A stretch of 5,406 bases of DNA, from contig JAOUIM010000278.1 of NCBI GenBank assembly GCA_029884035.1, positions 1-5,406 on the forward strand. The letters run 5' to 3'. Positions within the stretch are counted from its first letter, which is position 1, and each line of letters opens with the position of its first letter. Below the pieces are notes generated by a model. It saw only the letters and a program-made list of their open reading frames with translations, did not search any database and was not told where the DNA came from. Both the position numbers and the translations under genes were made by a program. Source of the DNA: Aquincola sp. (GTDB taxonomy: Bacteria; Pseudomonadota; Gammaproteobacteria; Burkholderiales; Burkholderiaceae_C). This document shows positions 1 to 5,021 of this stretch, one piece after another.

Positions 1-153
1 CTTGCTGCCGCGCACCTCGTGCAGACGGCCCGCCGCGACCGCGGACTCCTGTGCCATCGCAGGCGTCGCCGCAAGGACAAGAGCCAGGGCCAGGGAGATC
101 AGGGCGGGCAGGTGCACGGCGACAGCGAACCTTTCTTGGGGGGCGAACCACAT
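1..153 (-). CDS. N-terminus of an exported protein of unknown function (partial, runs off left edge)
   Basis: The minus strand is open from an ATG at 153-151 to the window edge (51 codons). It encodes a textbook Sec signal peptide: a hydrophobic core with the run LPALISLALALVLAATP, then a signal-peptidase-I site AMA|Q after residue 34, followed by QESAVAAGRLHEVRGSK. The product should therefore be periplasmic, secreted or outer-membrane. The start is uncertain. The ATG overlaps the ATG of the divergent hydrolase by two bases and has no Shine-Dalgarno sequence. An in-frame GTG at 117-115 gives a tidier 22-residue signal peptide and has AAGAAAGG about 12 nt upstream. The plus-strand frame over the same bases is rich in AGA/AGG codons, unlike the neighbouring genes, which supports coding on the minus strand here. 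Too little of the mature protein is visible to name a family. Confidence 0.68.
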   Translation of the reverse strand, partial: MWFAPQERFAVAVHLPALISLALALVLAATPAMAQESAVAAGRLHEVRGSK

Positions 154-1195
154 GGATGGCGCGAAGTATGAGCCGCCGCTCGCCGGTGAGGTGCCGCACC
201 CGAGGCACCCGGCGCTTGCGCTTGACGACCCGAATGTCTATGGTGGTCCACCACCACAGGGAGCACACGTGCAAAAGGCCGACGTTTTCACCCGCTTGAA
301 GCCGCCACAACCCGGCGACCTGCCCAACGCGGGCCGCCGCTTTCTCGCGGAGGGCGATTCCTGGTTCACGCTGGGTACCCTGAACCTCGCACAGGGCACC
401 AACCTGCTCATCGAACTGAAGTTCAAGCAGCACAACGCCATCGTGAGCTGGGCCTATCCGGGCGACACGCTGCGGCGCATGGTCGACGGTATCAACGACT
501 TCGATTTCGACCGGGCACTGTGGAACCGGTCGGGCGGCAATTTCGCCAGCTTCTGGGAGGGCATCATCGTGTCGGCCGGCGGCAACGACCTGATCGAAGC
601 TGCCGAGGCGCCGCCGGTCAAGAACGGTCAGACGGTCCCGGTCGACAGGCGGTTGTTCCTGACCGCTACCGAAGCTGCCGCCCTGCCGGGGCCGCCGGGC
701 CCGCTGCGCCGCATCAGCGAGCAGGGCTGGTCGATGTTGACCGAGCACCTGTACGCCAACTTCAAGGTCCTGCTCGAGCGCAAGGACAACGGGCCGTCGG
801 CGCGCAGCCCGCTGTTCCTGCACACCTATGCGATGCCGGCAGCGCGACCGTCGGGCGTGGGGCCCACGTCTCGTGGCTGGCTGTTCGCCGCGATGGAGGC
901 GTACGGCATCGCGCCGGCGGACATGCAGCCGATCTGCACCGAGCTGTTCACGCGCCTTCGTGAATTCCTGCTGAGCCTGGACAACGACAGCGGCAAGCCC
1001 CGGTCGCTGAGCAAGGTCCATGTCTTCGATTCGGCCGGGCTCGCCGACATCGTGCCGGCCACGCCCGGTGCCCCGGGCGTCTCGGGCGACTGGGTCAACG
1101 AGATCCACCTGACGGCGGGCGGCTACCGCAAGATGGGGCCGCCGTTCGGGCGCTTCATCGACGACGTCGTTGATCGGTACTTCGGAGCGCTCTGA
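152..1195 (+). CDS. SGNH/GDSL-like hydrolase family protein
   Basis: A 347-residue protein (from ATG 152) with the block pattern of SGNH hydrolases, the esterase/lipase/acyl-hydrolase fold. Block I is FLAEGDSWF with the candidate nucleophile Ser70; a block-II glycine may be Gly104 in YPGDT; block III is SAGGND with Asn145 for the oxyanion hole; block V is WVNEIHLT with His319. The usual DxxH aspartate is replaced by Asn316, although Asp313 is close. GDSW instead of GDSL is seen in some uncharacterised branches. There is no signal peptide or membrane segment from this start, so it is probably cytosolic or exported by a non-Sec route. The start is debatable: GTG at 269-271 has a much better Shine-Dalgarno (GGAG, 5-nt spacing), and codons 152-268 have lower GC at third positions, so the proline-rich first 39 residues may not be translated. 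The gene stands alone, divergent from the left-edge gene and convergent with the kinase. Substrate is unknown. Confidence 0.8.
   Translation: MDGAKYEPPLAGEVPHPRHPALALDDPNVYGGPPPQGAHVQKADVFTRLKPPQPGDLPNAGRRFLAEGDSWFTLGTLNLAQGTNLLIELKFKQHNAIVSWAYPGDTLRRMVDGINDFDFDRALWNRSGGNFASFWEGIIVSAGGNDLIEAAEAPPVKNGQTVPVDRRLFLTATEAAALPGPPGPLRRISEQGWSMLTEHLYANFKVLLERKDNGPSARSPLFLHTYAMPAARPSGVGPTSRGWLFAAMEAYGIAPADMQPICTELFTRLREFLLSLDNDSGKPRSLSKVHVFDSAGLADIVPATPGAPGVSGDWVNEIHLTAGGYRKMGPPFGRFIDDVVDRYFGAL
258..263 (+). promoter_or_regulatory. Shine-Dalgarno sequence supporting an alternative GTG start of the SGNH-like gene
   Basis: AGGGAG lies 5 nt before an in-frame GTG (269-271). The ATG at 152 has only a run of six G residues upstream. 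A weak promoter-like pair, TTGCGC at 216-221 and TATGGT at 239-244 with a 17-nt spacer, would put transcription start just before this GTG. If this start is used, the protein is 308 residues and keeps every SGNH motif. Confidence 0.4.
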
Positions 1196-1227
1196 GGCTT
1201 CGCGGGAGCACCGCGCCGCGTCGCGCG

Positions 1228-2631
1228 CTATCGGGGCAAGGTCAGCACCGCCTCGAGTCCGCCTTCGGGCCGGTTGGCGATCGTGATGTCGCCACCGGCC
1301 GCGCGCGCGATGTTGCGCGCGATGCTCAGGCCCAGACCGGTGCCGCCGGTCTCGCGGCTGCGCGAGCCTTCGAGCCGGAAGAACGGGTCGAAGACGCGTT
1401 CGAGCATGTCCCCGGGAATGCCCGGGCCTTCGTCGCGGATGCGCAGCGTCAACGCCTTGGCGCTGTCCTCGACGCGGACATGGGCGCGCCGTCCATGGGT
1501 CACGGCGTTGTCGAGCAGATTGCCGATGCAGCGCTTCATGCGCAGCGGATCGCCCGTCAGCGGCGCGGTCGTACCGCCTTCGATGTCGATCTCGCGGCCC
1601 AGCTCGCGCTGGTCCGCCTGCAGCGATTCGAGCAGCGCCATCATGTCCACCGGAACCGACTGCGCCGGTCCGTCCAGACCGCGCAGCGCGGCCAGGGCGT
1701 CGGTGACCATCGTCTGCATCTCGCCGAGGTCGCGCTCGAAGCGCTGGCGCAGGTCGTCGTCGTCGAGCAGCTCGGCGCGCAGCCGCAGCCGCGTCAGCGG
1801 CGTCTTCAGGTCGTGCGAGATCGCCGCCAGCACGCGGGTGCGGTCGTCGATGTAGCGTGCCAGGCGCGACTGCATCGTGTTGAAGGCCTGCGCTGCCCGG
1901 CGTACCTCGGTGGGCCCGTCCTCCGCGAGCGGCGCCTGGTGGATGTTCTTGCCGAGGCCCTCGGCGGCCTCGGCCAGCGTGCGCAGGGGCCGGCTCAGCC
2001 AGCGCACGGCAACGGAGGACAGCGCCAGCACGACAAGCAGCAGCACGGTGAGCGTGAGCAGCAGCCGCATCGGCAGGCCCGCCGCCTCTCGCGGCAGCGC
2101 GGTGTCGAAGGTCACCCAGCGGCCGTCGGTGAGCTGCACCTGCGTCACCAGCGGGATCCCTCCCGCCGCGGCCGCGCGGCCGTGCAAGCCTGCGCCCAAC
2201 CCCATCATTCGCGCGTGGTCGCCGGCCCAGGGCGGGACAGAGCGGGGTGCGGGCGGCGCATCGTCGCGCACCGCCACGCGCAAGGGCCGCGCATCACCGA
2301 GCGCGGCGCGCAACATGGCAGCGAACATCCGCAAGTGCATCCCGGCTTCGTCCTGTGCCTCCTCGGGCATCGGTTCACGGTCGAGCGTGACCACCAGCGG
2401 CGGCACGTTGAGGATGCGCACGATGCGCTCGCGTTCGGTGGCATCGAGCGAATCGAGCAGCCGCACGACGTCGGCCACCCGCTGCACCGGCTGCATGCCC
2501 GCCGCCTCGAGCAGCACGCGGTCGCGCTCGGCCCAGTTGATCCAGGCGCTCAGCACCTGCGAGAGCACGAGGCCGAAGGCCAGCACGCCGACCATGCGGC
2601 CGAACAGCGAGCGGGGCCACAGGCTGCGCAT
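1228..2631 (-). CDS. Sensor histidine kinase, EnvZ-like, of a two-component system
   Basis: A 467-residue inner-membrane sensor kinase. A first membrane helix lies at about residues 12-32 and a second at about 188-209, enclosing a periplasmic domain of about 150 residues. A HAMP linker follows (about 210-262). The dimerisation/phosphoacceptor helix has ISHDLKTPLTRLRLR with His273. The HATPase domain has the N box NLLDNA (371-376), G1 box DEGPGI (400-405), F box FDPFFR (414-419) and G2 box GTGLGLSI (430-437), so all catalytic motifs are intact. It should autophosphorylate His273 and pass phosphate to the regulator encoded just upstream. The ATG was chosen because the preceding stop and this start overlap as TGATG, which implies translational coupling, and because a hydrophobic helix follows at once. 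The open frame continues upstream to 3156 only as a shadow of the regulator gene. The periplasmic domain carries a Met/His-containing stretch (HARMMGLGAGLH, 139-150), so a metal or envelope signal is possible but unproven. Confidence 0.95.
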   Translation of the reverse strand: MRSLWPRSLFGRMVGVLAFGLVLSQVLSAWINWAERDRVLLEAAGMQPVQRVADVVRLLDSLDATERERIVRILNVPPLVVTLDREPMPEEAQDEAGMHLRMFAAMLRAALGDARPLRVAVRDDAPPAPRSVPPWAGDHARMMGLGAGLHGRAAAAGGIPLVTQVQLTDGRWVTFDTALPREAAGLPMRLLLTLTVLLLVVLALSSVAVRWLSRPLRTLAEAAEGLGKNIHQAPLAEDGPTEVRRAAQAFNTMQSRLARYIDDRTRVLAAISHDLKTPLTRLRLRAELLDDDDLRQRFERDLGEMQTMVTDALAALRGLDGPAQSVPVDMMALLESLQADQRELGREIDIEGGTTAPLTGDPLRMKRCIGNLLDNAVTHGRRAHVRVEDSAKALTLRIRDEGPGIPGDMLERVFDPFFRLEGSRSRETGGTGLGLSIARNIARAAGGDITIANRPEGGLEAVLTLPR

Positions 2632-3353
2632 CACGCCGTTCCCGTCACCGCCACCGCCAGGACATAGCCCTCGCCGCGCACCGTCTTGATCAGCTGCGGA
2701 TCCTTCGGGTCGTCGCCCAGGCGGTGGCGCAGCCGGCTGACCTGCACGTCGATGCTGCGATCCAGCGGATCGGCCTCGCGACCCTGCGTCAGGTCCACCA
2801 GCTGGTCGCGGTTGAGCACGCGATTGGGATGGGCCAGGAAGGTGCGCAGCAGGCGGAACTCGGCGCCGCTCAGCGAGGCCACCACGCCCGCGGGCGAGAC
2901 CAGGTGGCGGTGCACGGTGTCGAGCGTCCAGCCGGCAAAGCGCAGCTCGCGGCTGTCGTCGGGGCGCAGGTTCGGCGGCAGGCTGCGCACGCGCTTGAGC
3001 ACCGCCTTGATGCGCGCCAGCAGTTCGCGCGGGCTGAAGGGCTTGGGCACGTAGTCGTCGGCGCCCATCTCGAGCCCGACGATGCGGTCGGTCTCGTCGC
3101 CGCGCGCCGTGAGCATGATCACCGGCAGATCGGACTTCGAACGCAACTCGCGGCACAGCGTCAGGCCGTCATCGCCGGGCAGCATCACGTCGAGCACGAC
3201 GAGGTCGAAGTGCCCGGCGCGCAGCGCGCGCCACATCGCGGCGCCGTCGCCTACCGCCGTCGAGTGCAGCCCATTGCGGTCAAAGTAGGCGGCGAGCAGG
3301 GTGCGGATCTCGGCGTCGTCGTCGACGATCAGGATGTGGTCGGGCGCGTCCAT
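2631..3353 (-). CDS. OmpR/PhoB-family response regulator
   Basis: A 240-residue DNA-binding response regulator of normal length for the family. The receiver domain (about 5-120) has the acidic pair Asp11/Asp12, the phosphoacceptor Asp55 in VVLDVMLPG, Thr82 in MLTAR, and Lys104 in VPKPFSPREL. The C-terminal winged helix-turn-helix (about 135-235) shows SGAEFRLLRTFLAHPNRVLNR and the recognition region DRSIDVQVSRLRHRLG, ending in the hairpin TVRGEGYVLA. Start ATG 3353 gives a receiver domain beginning directly at its first strand (HILIVDDD); the frame continues upstream but that segment has no domain and crosses the divergent promoter region. The Shine-Dalgarno is weak. It is first in an operon with the kinase (one-base overlap). 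Divergence from the Spy-like gene suggests it controls both itself and that gene, as CpxR controls cpxP, though no binding site can be proved here. Confidence 0.95.
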   Translation of the reverse strand: MDAPDHILIVDDDAEIRTLLAAYFDRNGLHSTAVGDGAAMWRALRAGHFDLVVLDVMLPGDDGLTLCRELRSKSDLPVIMLTARGDETDRIVGLEMGADDYVPKPFSPRELLARIKAVLKRVRSLPPNLRPDDSRELRFAGWTLDTVHRHLVSPAGVVASLSGAEFRLLRTFLAHPNRVLNRDQLVDLTQGREADPLDRSIDVQVSRLRHRLGDDPKDPQLIKTVRGEGYVLAVAVTGTA

Positions 3354-3396
3354 GGAAGTGATTGGAATCCGGTTGCGGGTTCGCCGCTGCGGATCA

Positions 3397-3415
3397 GCGT
3401 AACGCACTATGTCAA
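3397..3415 (-). promoter_or_regulatory. Candidate -35 element with adjacent palindrome, regulator operon
   Basis: On the minus strand a perfect TTGACA (3415-3410) is followed within the spacer by the palindrome GCGTTACGC (3405-3397). At the expected -10 position (about 3393-3387) the sequence is TCCGCA or similar, a poor match. A good -35, a poor -10 and a palindrome between them would suit a regulated promoter. The predicted transcript would start about 25-30 nt before the regulator's ATG. Confidence 0.3.
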
Positions 3416-3481
3416 CCAGGATTGCCGACACCGGCCACGACAAAAAGGTCCCGCCCCGACATCGCGCGCTTACGTTGCGGC

Positions 3482-3494
3482 GCTTCAATGAAGC
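3482..3494. repeat. 13-nt perfect palindrome upstream of the Spy-like gene
   Basis: GCTTCA-A-TGAAGC has perfect 6-bp arms around one central base. It is AT-rich for this genome and lies 41 bp before the Spy-like start codon, a plausible operator position. Its 9-nt core TTCAATGAA is the exact reverse complement of the core TTCATTGAA at 4252-4260, in the other intergenic region. Confidence 0.4.
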
Positions 3495-3497
3495 CAT

Positions 3498-3513
3498 CCG
3501 GGAACGTTTCCGG
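3498..3513. repeat. 16-nt near-perfect palindrome in the leader of the Spy-like gene
   Basis: CCGG-G-AACGTT-T-CCGG is symmetrical except for one G/T pair. It sits 22 bp before the start codon and just ahead of the Shine-Dalgarno sequence, so it could be an operator. As RNA it has little room for a loop, so a DNA-binding role is more likely than a hairpin role. Confidence 0.35.
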
Positions 3514-3523
3514 AGTCAACGAC

Positions 3524-3529
3524 AAGGAG
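3524..3529 (+). promoter_or_regulatory. Shine-Dalgarno sequence fixing the Spy-like gene start
   Basis: AAGGAG lies 6 nt before ATG 3536. It is the strongest ribosome-binding site in the window and decides the start against the frame that runs upstream to 3362. It also places a signal peptide exactly at the N-terminus. Confidence 0.85.
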
Positions 3530-3535
3530 CATTCC

Positions 3536-4090
3536 ATGAAGCGCGTTCATACGATCATCGCCGGCGCAGCCGGCACGCTGGTTCTCGTCGCGGCAACGGC
3601 ATTCGCTGCCGCGCCGGAAGGTACGTTCGGCCCCTGCGGCGGACCGGGAGGCGGCGGCGCCGGCTACGGACCGATGGGCATGATGCACGGCGGCTTCGGT
3701 CCCGGCGCCCGCGGCGGCATGTGGGGTGGCGGCATGGGGTTCATGTCCGAACAGAACCTGGCCGCATTCAAGACGCAACTGGCGATCACCGTGCAGCAGG
3801 AGCCGGCCTGGACCGCGTTCGCCACCAAGGCCGCCGAGCAGGCGAGCCTGATGCAGGCGGCGCGCGAACAGCACTGGAAGGATGCCGGCGCCGACACCAC
3901 GCCCCCGGCGCGCATGGCGCAGCACCTCGGGCTGATGTCTCAGCACCTCGCAGGCATGCAGGCGGTCAGCACCGCGATGTCGGAGCTGTATGCGGTGCTG
4001 ACCCCTGAGCAGCGTGGCACCGCCGACCGGCTGTTCGGGCAGATGGGTCCTGGCGCGCATGGGCGCGGCATGGCCAGCCGCGGCTGGTAG
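3536..4090 (+). CDS. Spy/CpxP-like periplasmic LTxxQ-family protein
   Basis: A 184-residue exported protein. Residues 1-25 form a Sec signal peptide (MKR, a hydrophobic core, cleavage near AFA|AAP). Residues 32-70 are very rich in Gly and Met, with one Cys (34), one His (51) and runs such as GPMGMMHGGF and GGMWGGGMGFM. The rest is helical and has the paired family motifs: a degenerate ITVQQ (84-88) followed by EPAWTAF, and a canonical LTPEQ (155-159) near the C-terminus. Spy and CpxP are periplasmic ATP-independent chaperones or stress adaptors, and related proteins such as ZraP and CnrX respond to metals. Position, divergent from an OmpR/EnvZ-type pair, strongly suggests it is a target or feedback partner of that system. 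The Gly/Met stretch is unlike Escherichia coli Spy and could bind copper or another soft metal; that is inference. The C-terminal end is also Gly/Met/His-containing. Confidence 0.88.
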   Translation: MKRVHTIIAGAAGTLVLVAATAFAAAPEGTFGPCGGPGGGGAGYGPMGMMHGGFGPGARGGMWGGGMGFMSEQNLAAFKTQLAITVQQEPAWTAFATKAAEQASLMQAAREQHWKDAGADTTPPARMAQHLGLMSQHLAGMQAVSTAMSELYAVLTPEQRGTADRLFGQMGPGAHGRGMASRGW

Positions 4091-4124
4091 GCATCGAAGC
4101 CACCTCGGCGCCGCGCGTCGTTGC

Positions 4125-4147
4125 GCCGACCGCGATGTCGGGTCGGC
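4125..4147 (+). terminator. Possible hairpin terminator after the Spy-like gene
   Basis: GCCGACC and GGTCGGC form a perfect 7-bp stem around a 9-nt loop, 34 nt after the Spy-like stop codon. No T-run follows, so it is not a classical intrinsic terminator. It could protect the mRNA 3' end or act with Rho. In such GC-rich DNA a 7-bp stem can arise by chance. Confidence 0.3.
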
Positions 4148-4250
4148 ACGGAGCGCGGCGCCAATTTGCGCGCATCGCGAAGTCGAAGCGATCGACCGCG
4201 CGCGCCTGCCGCGTGACGCAGAAAGAAGCGGCACCGCGTATCACATCGCG

Positions 4251-4261
4251 GTTCATTGAAC
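4251..4261. repeat. 11-nt palindrome sharing its core with the upstream operator candidate
   Basis: GTTCA-T-TGAAC is a perfect palindrome with a single central base, directly before the ATG of the GFA-like frame. Its core TTCATTGAA is the reverse complement of the core of the palindrome at 3482-3494. No other copy of TTCAWTGAA was found in the window by eye. Confidence 0.35.
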
Positions 4262-4366
4262 ATGCATTGGTGGTCCGGCTCGTACCATTGCGGGCGAGTG
4301 CGCCTCGAGGTGGAGGACATGATCGAGCATTGGGTCCAGCGCAACGGTTCGATCCATTCTGAGTGA
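4262..4366 (+). pseudogene. Possible relic of a GFA/CENP-V-type zinc-fold enzyme, or a 34-residue microprotein
   Basis: A 34-codon frame reads MHWWSGSYHCGRVRLEVE followed by DMIEHWVQRNGSIHSE and a TGA. The stretch GSYHCGRVRLEVE closely resembles the N-terminal zinc motif of the GFA family (glutathione-dependent formaldehyde-activating enzyme/CENP-V fold), typically written GSCHCGxVRFEVE, with the first Cys changed to Tyr. After that the likeness stops: the CxCxxC motif expected about 15 to 25 residues later is absent, and no frame of the following 60 bases restores it. There is no good Shine-Dalgarno sequence. I infer a decayed gene fragment with the body deleted, though a short translated peptide cannot be excluded. 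The match was recognised by eye and rests on about 13 residues. Confidence 0.3.
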
Positions 4367-4387
4367 CCGACCGGGTATCCTCGGAGC

Positions 4388-4406
4388 CGGCAGCGGCCCG
4401 CTGCCG
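4388..4406. repeat. 19-nt perfect inverted repeat before the small secreted protein gene
   Basis: Arms CGGCAGCGG and CCGCTGCCG are perfect reverse complements around one central C. The repeat ends 15 nt before ATG 4422. It could be an operator overlapping the promoter, or, in RNA, a 7- or 8-bp hairpin with a 5- or 3-nt loop beside the ribosome-binding site that could limit translation. It could also act as a terminator for transcription arriving from the left, but no T-run follows. Confidence 0.5.
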
Positions 4407-4421
4407 CGAGTTCACGACATC

Positions 4422-4829
4422 ATGCTTCCCAGCGCGATTGCACCACGCAGGATCGCCCTCCTGGCGATCGCAGGCGCACTGGCCGCGTTCCGGGTCGGTG
4501 CTCAAACTTCGGGCGAACAGCGGTTCCCCGACGTGGTCGACGTCAAGGTGCGTGCCGCCGCTGACGATTCATTCGACTTCGACGTCACGGTCTCGTCTGC
4601 CTACGACACGCCGGCGCGCTACGCCGACGCGTTCCGTGTCAGCACATCGTCCGGTCTAGTCCTCGGCGAACGCAAGCTCCTGCATGACCATCAGGGCGAG
4701 CAGCCGTTCACGCGCGACCTCTATGGCGTCGTGATTCCCGCCACGGTCAAGGTCGTCGTCGTTCAGGCGCGCGACCAGAAGCACGGGTATGGCGGCAAGT
4801 CCGTGAGCATCCGGCTGCCAGGTCGTTAG
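4422..4829 (+). CDS. Small secreted beta-rich protein of unknown function
   Basis: A 135-residue protein with an N-terminal signal peptide: Arg9-Arg10, a hydrophobic core IALLAIAGALAAF, and a cleavage site VGA|Q after residue 27. The mature part, about 108 residues, looks like a compact beta-sandwich, with alternating hydrophobic strands (VVDVKVRA, SFDFDVTVSSA, VKVVVVQA, KSVSIRLP). Distinctive segments are YDTPARYADAFRV, HDHQGEQPFTR (88-98) and KHGYGGKSV (120-128); I believe similar segments occur in uncharacterised proteobacterial exported proteins, but I cannot name the family. It contains no Cys and no recognisable catalytic motif. His88 and His90 lie in the conserved-looking HDH segment and could bind a metal or ligand, which is speculation. 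The start is set by the signal peptide; the Shine-Dalgarno is weak (GAG about 11 nt upstream), and a perfect inverted repeat lies just before it. It appears to be transcribed alone. Confidence 0.78.
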   Translation: MLPSAIAPRRIALLAIAGALAAFRVGAQTSGEQRFPDVVDVKVRAAADDSFDFDVTVSSAYDTPARYADAFRVSTSSGLVLGERKLLHDHQGEQPFTRDLYGVVIPATVKVVVVQARDQKHGYGGKSVSIRLPGR

Positions 4830-4971
4830 TGTCTGTGCGTGCCATGGAGCCGATTGCGCCGCAGTCACTTCGGCCCGCGCGGGTCGGGCAACGGACCAGG
4901 TTGTCGGATGCCGCCGAGGAGCGCGTTCCTTTCTTCGGCATCCATGCATGGTGTCGCCTCGAACGAAATAC

Positions 4972-5001
4972 GCAGGCGCCGTGACGGGGCACGGCGCCTG
5001 C
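4972..5001 (-). terminator. Intrinsic terminator of the glutamine-rich repeat gene
   Basis: GCAGGCGCCGTG and CACGGCGCCTGC form a perfect 12-bp stem with a 6-nt loop. Read on the minus strand, the hairpin begins 20 nt after the stop codon of the repeat gene and is followed by GTATTTCGTTC, a T-rich tail, as expected for an intrinsic terminator in that direction. On the plus strand no T-run follows, but the hairpin could also stop transcripts from the small secreted protein gene, which ends 142 bp to the left. Confidence 0.82.
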
Positions 5002-5021
5002 ACTCGCGCAAGCGAAAGGCC

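Larger units (their letters stand above)
3354..3535. promoter_or_regulatory. Divergent control region between the regulator operon and the Spy-like gene
   Basis: This 182-bp stretch separates two divergent start codons and must hold both promoters. It contains three short palindromes (3397-3405, 3482-3494, 3498-3513) and a minus-strand TTGACA. No plus-strand -35/-10 pair close to the sigma-70 consensus was found, which fits activator-dependent transcription or an alternative sigma factor for the Spy-like gene. No convincing direct repeats of the kind OmpR-family regulators bind were found; GCGCTT recurs at 3466 and 3480, but the 14-bp spacing is not typical. Confidence 0.6.
4091..4421. other. 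331-bp gene-poor region between the Spy-like gene and the small secreted protein
   Basis: No intact gene of normal size could be supported here on either strand; the long open frames are Arg-rich GC shadows without family features. It holds a hairpin (4125-4147), a palindrome (4251-4261), a 34-codon frame with a GFA-like motif (4262-4366) and an inverted repeat (4388-4406). The part from about 4215 to 4365 is less GC-rich than its surroundings. CATTG occurs at 4254, 4265, 4286 and 4328, at spacings of 11, 21 and 42 bp. Confidence 0.6.

Noticed and set aside
1201..1215. Small hairpin CGCGG-gagca-CCGCG between the convergent hydrolase and kinase genes
   Set aside because: Only a 5-bp stem with no T-run on either strand; common by chance at this GC content.
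1755..1775. Short GTC/GAC triplet run in the kinase gene
   Set aside because: It encodes only a four-Asp stretch (residues 290-293) in a helix region that tolerates it; not a significant microsatellite.
1274..2689. Long plus-strand frames opposite the histidine kinase
   Set aside because: Compositional shadows of a high-GC gene: Arg/Ser- or Gln/His-rich, without domains, opposite a gene with all catalytic motifs intact.
2632..3156. Upstream extension of the kinase frame to give a 642-residue protein
   Set aside because: The extra 175 residues are an Arg/Ala/Pro-rich shadow lying fully inside the response regulator gene in another frame. The kinase starts naturally at 2631 with TGATG coupling and a membrane helix.
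2686..3491. Plus-strand frames opposite the response regulator
   Set aside because: They mirror a complete OmpR-family gene, show no family features and extend into the divergent promoter region.
3362..3535. N-terminal extension of the Spy-like protein
   Set aside because: The AAGGAG site before ATG 3536 and the signal peptide starting there fix the start; the extension would bury the signal peptide and cover the promoter region.
3485..4505. Minus-strand frames across the Spy-like gene and the following gap
   Set aside because: Arg/Cys/His-rich composition typical of antisense frames in GC-rich DNA, with no domain or plausible start signal.
4874..4883. Palindrome CCCGCGCGGG
   Set aside because: Ten bases of pure G/C symmetry are expected by chance in such DNA and there is no nearby start codon or T-run.
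4656..5003. Minus-strand 115-codon frame spanning the small secreted gene and the terminator
   Set aside because: It starts inside the terminator hairpin and runs antisense to a gene with a clear signal peptide; no family features.
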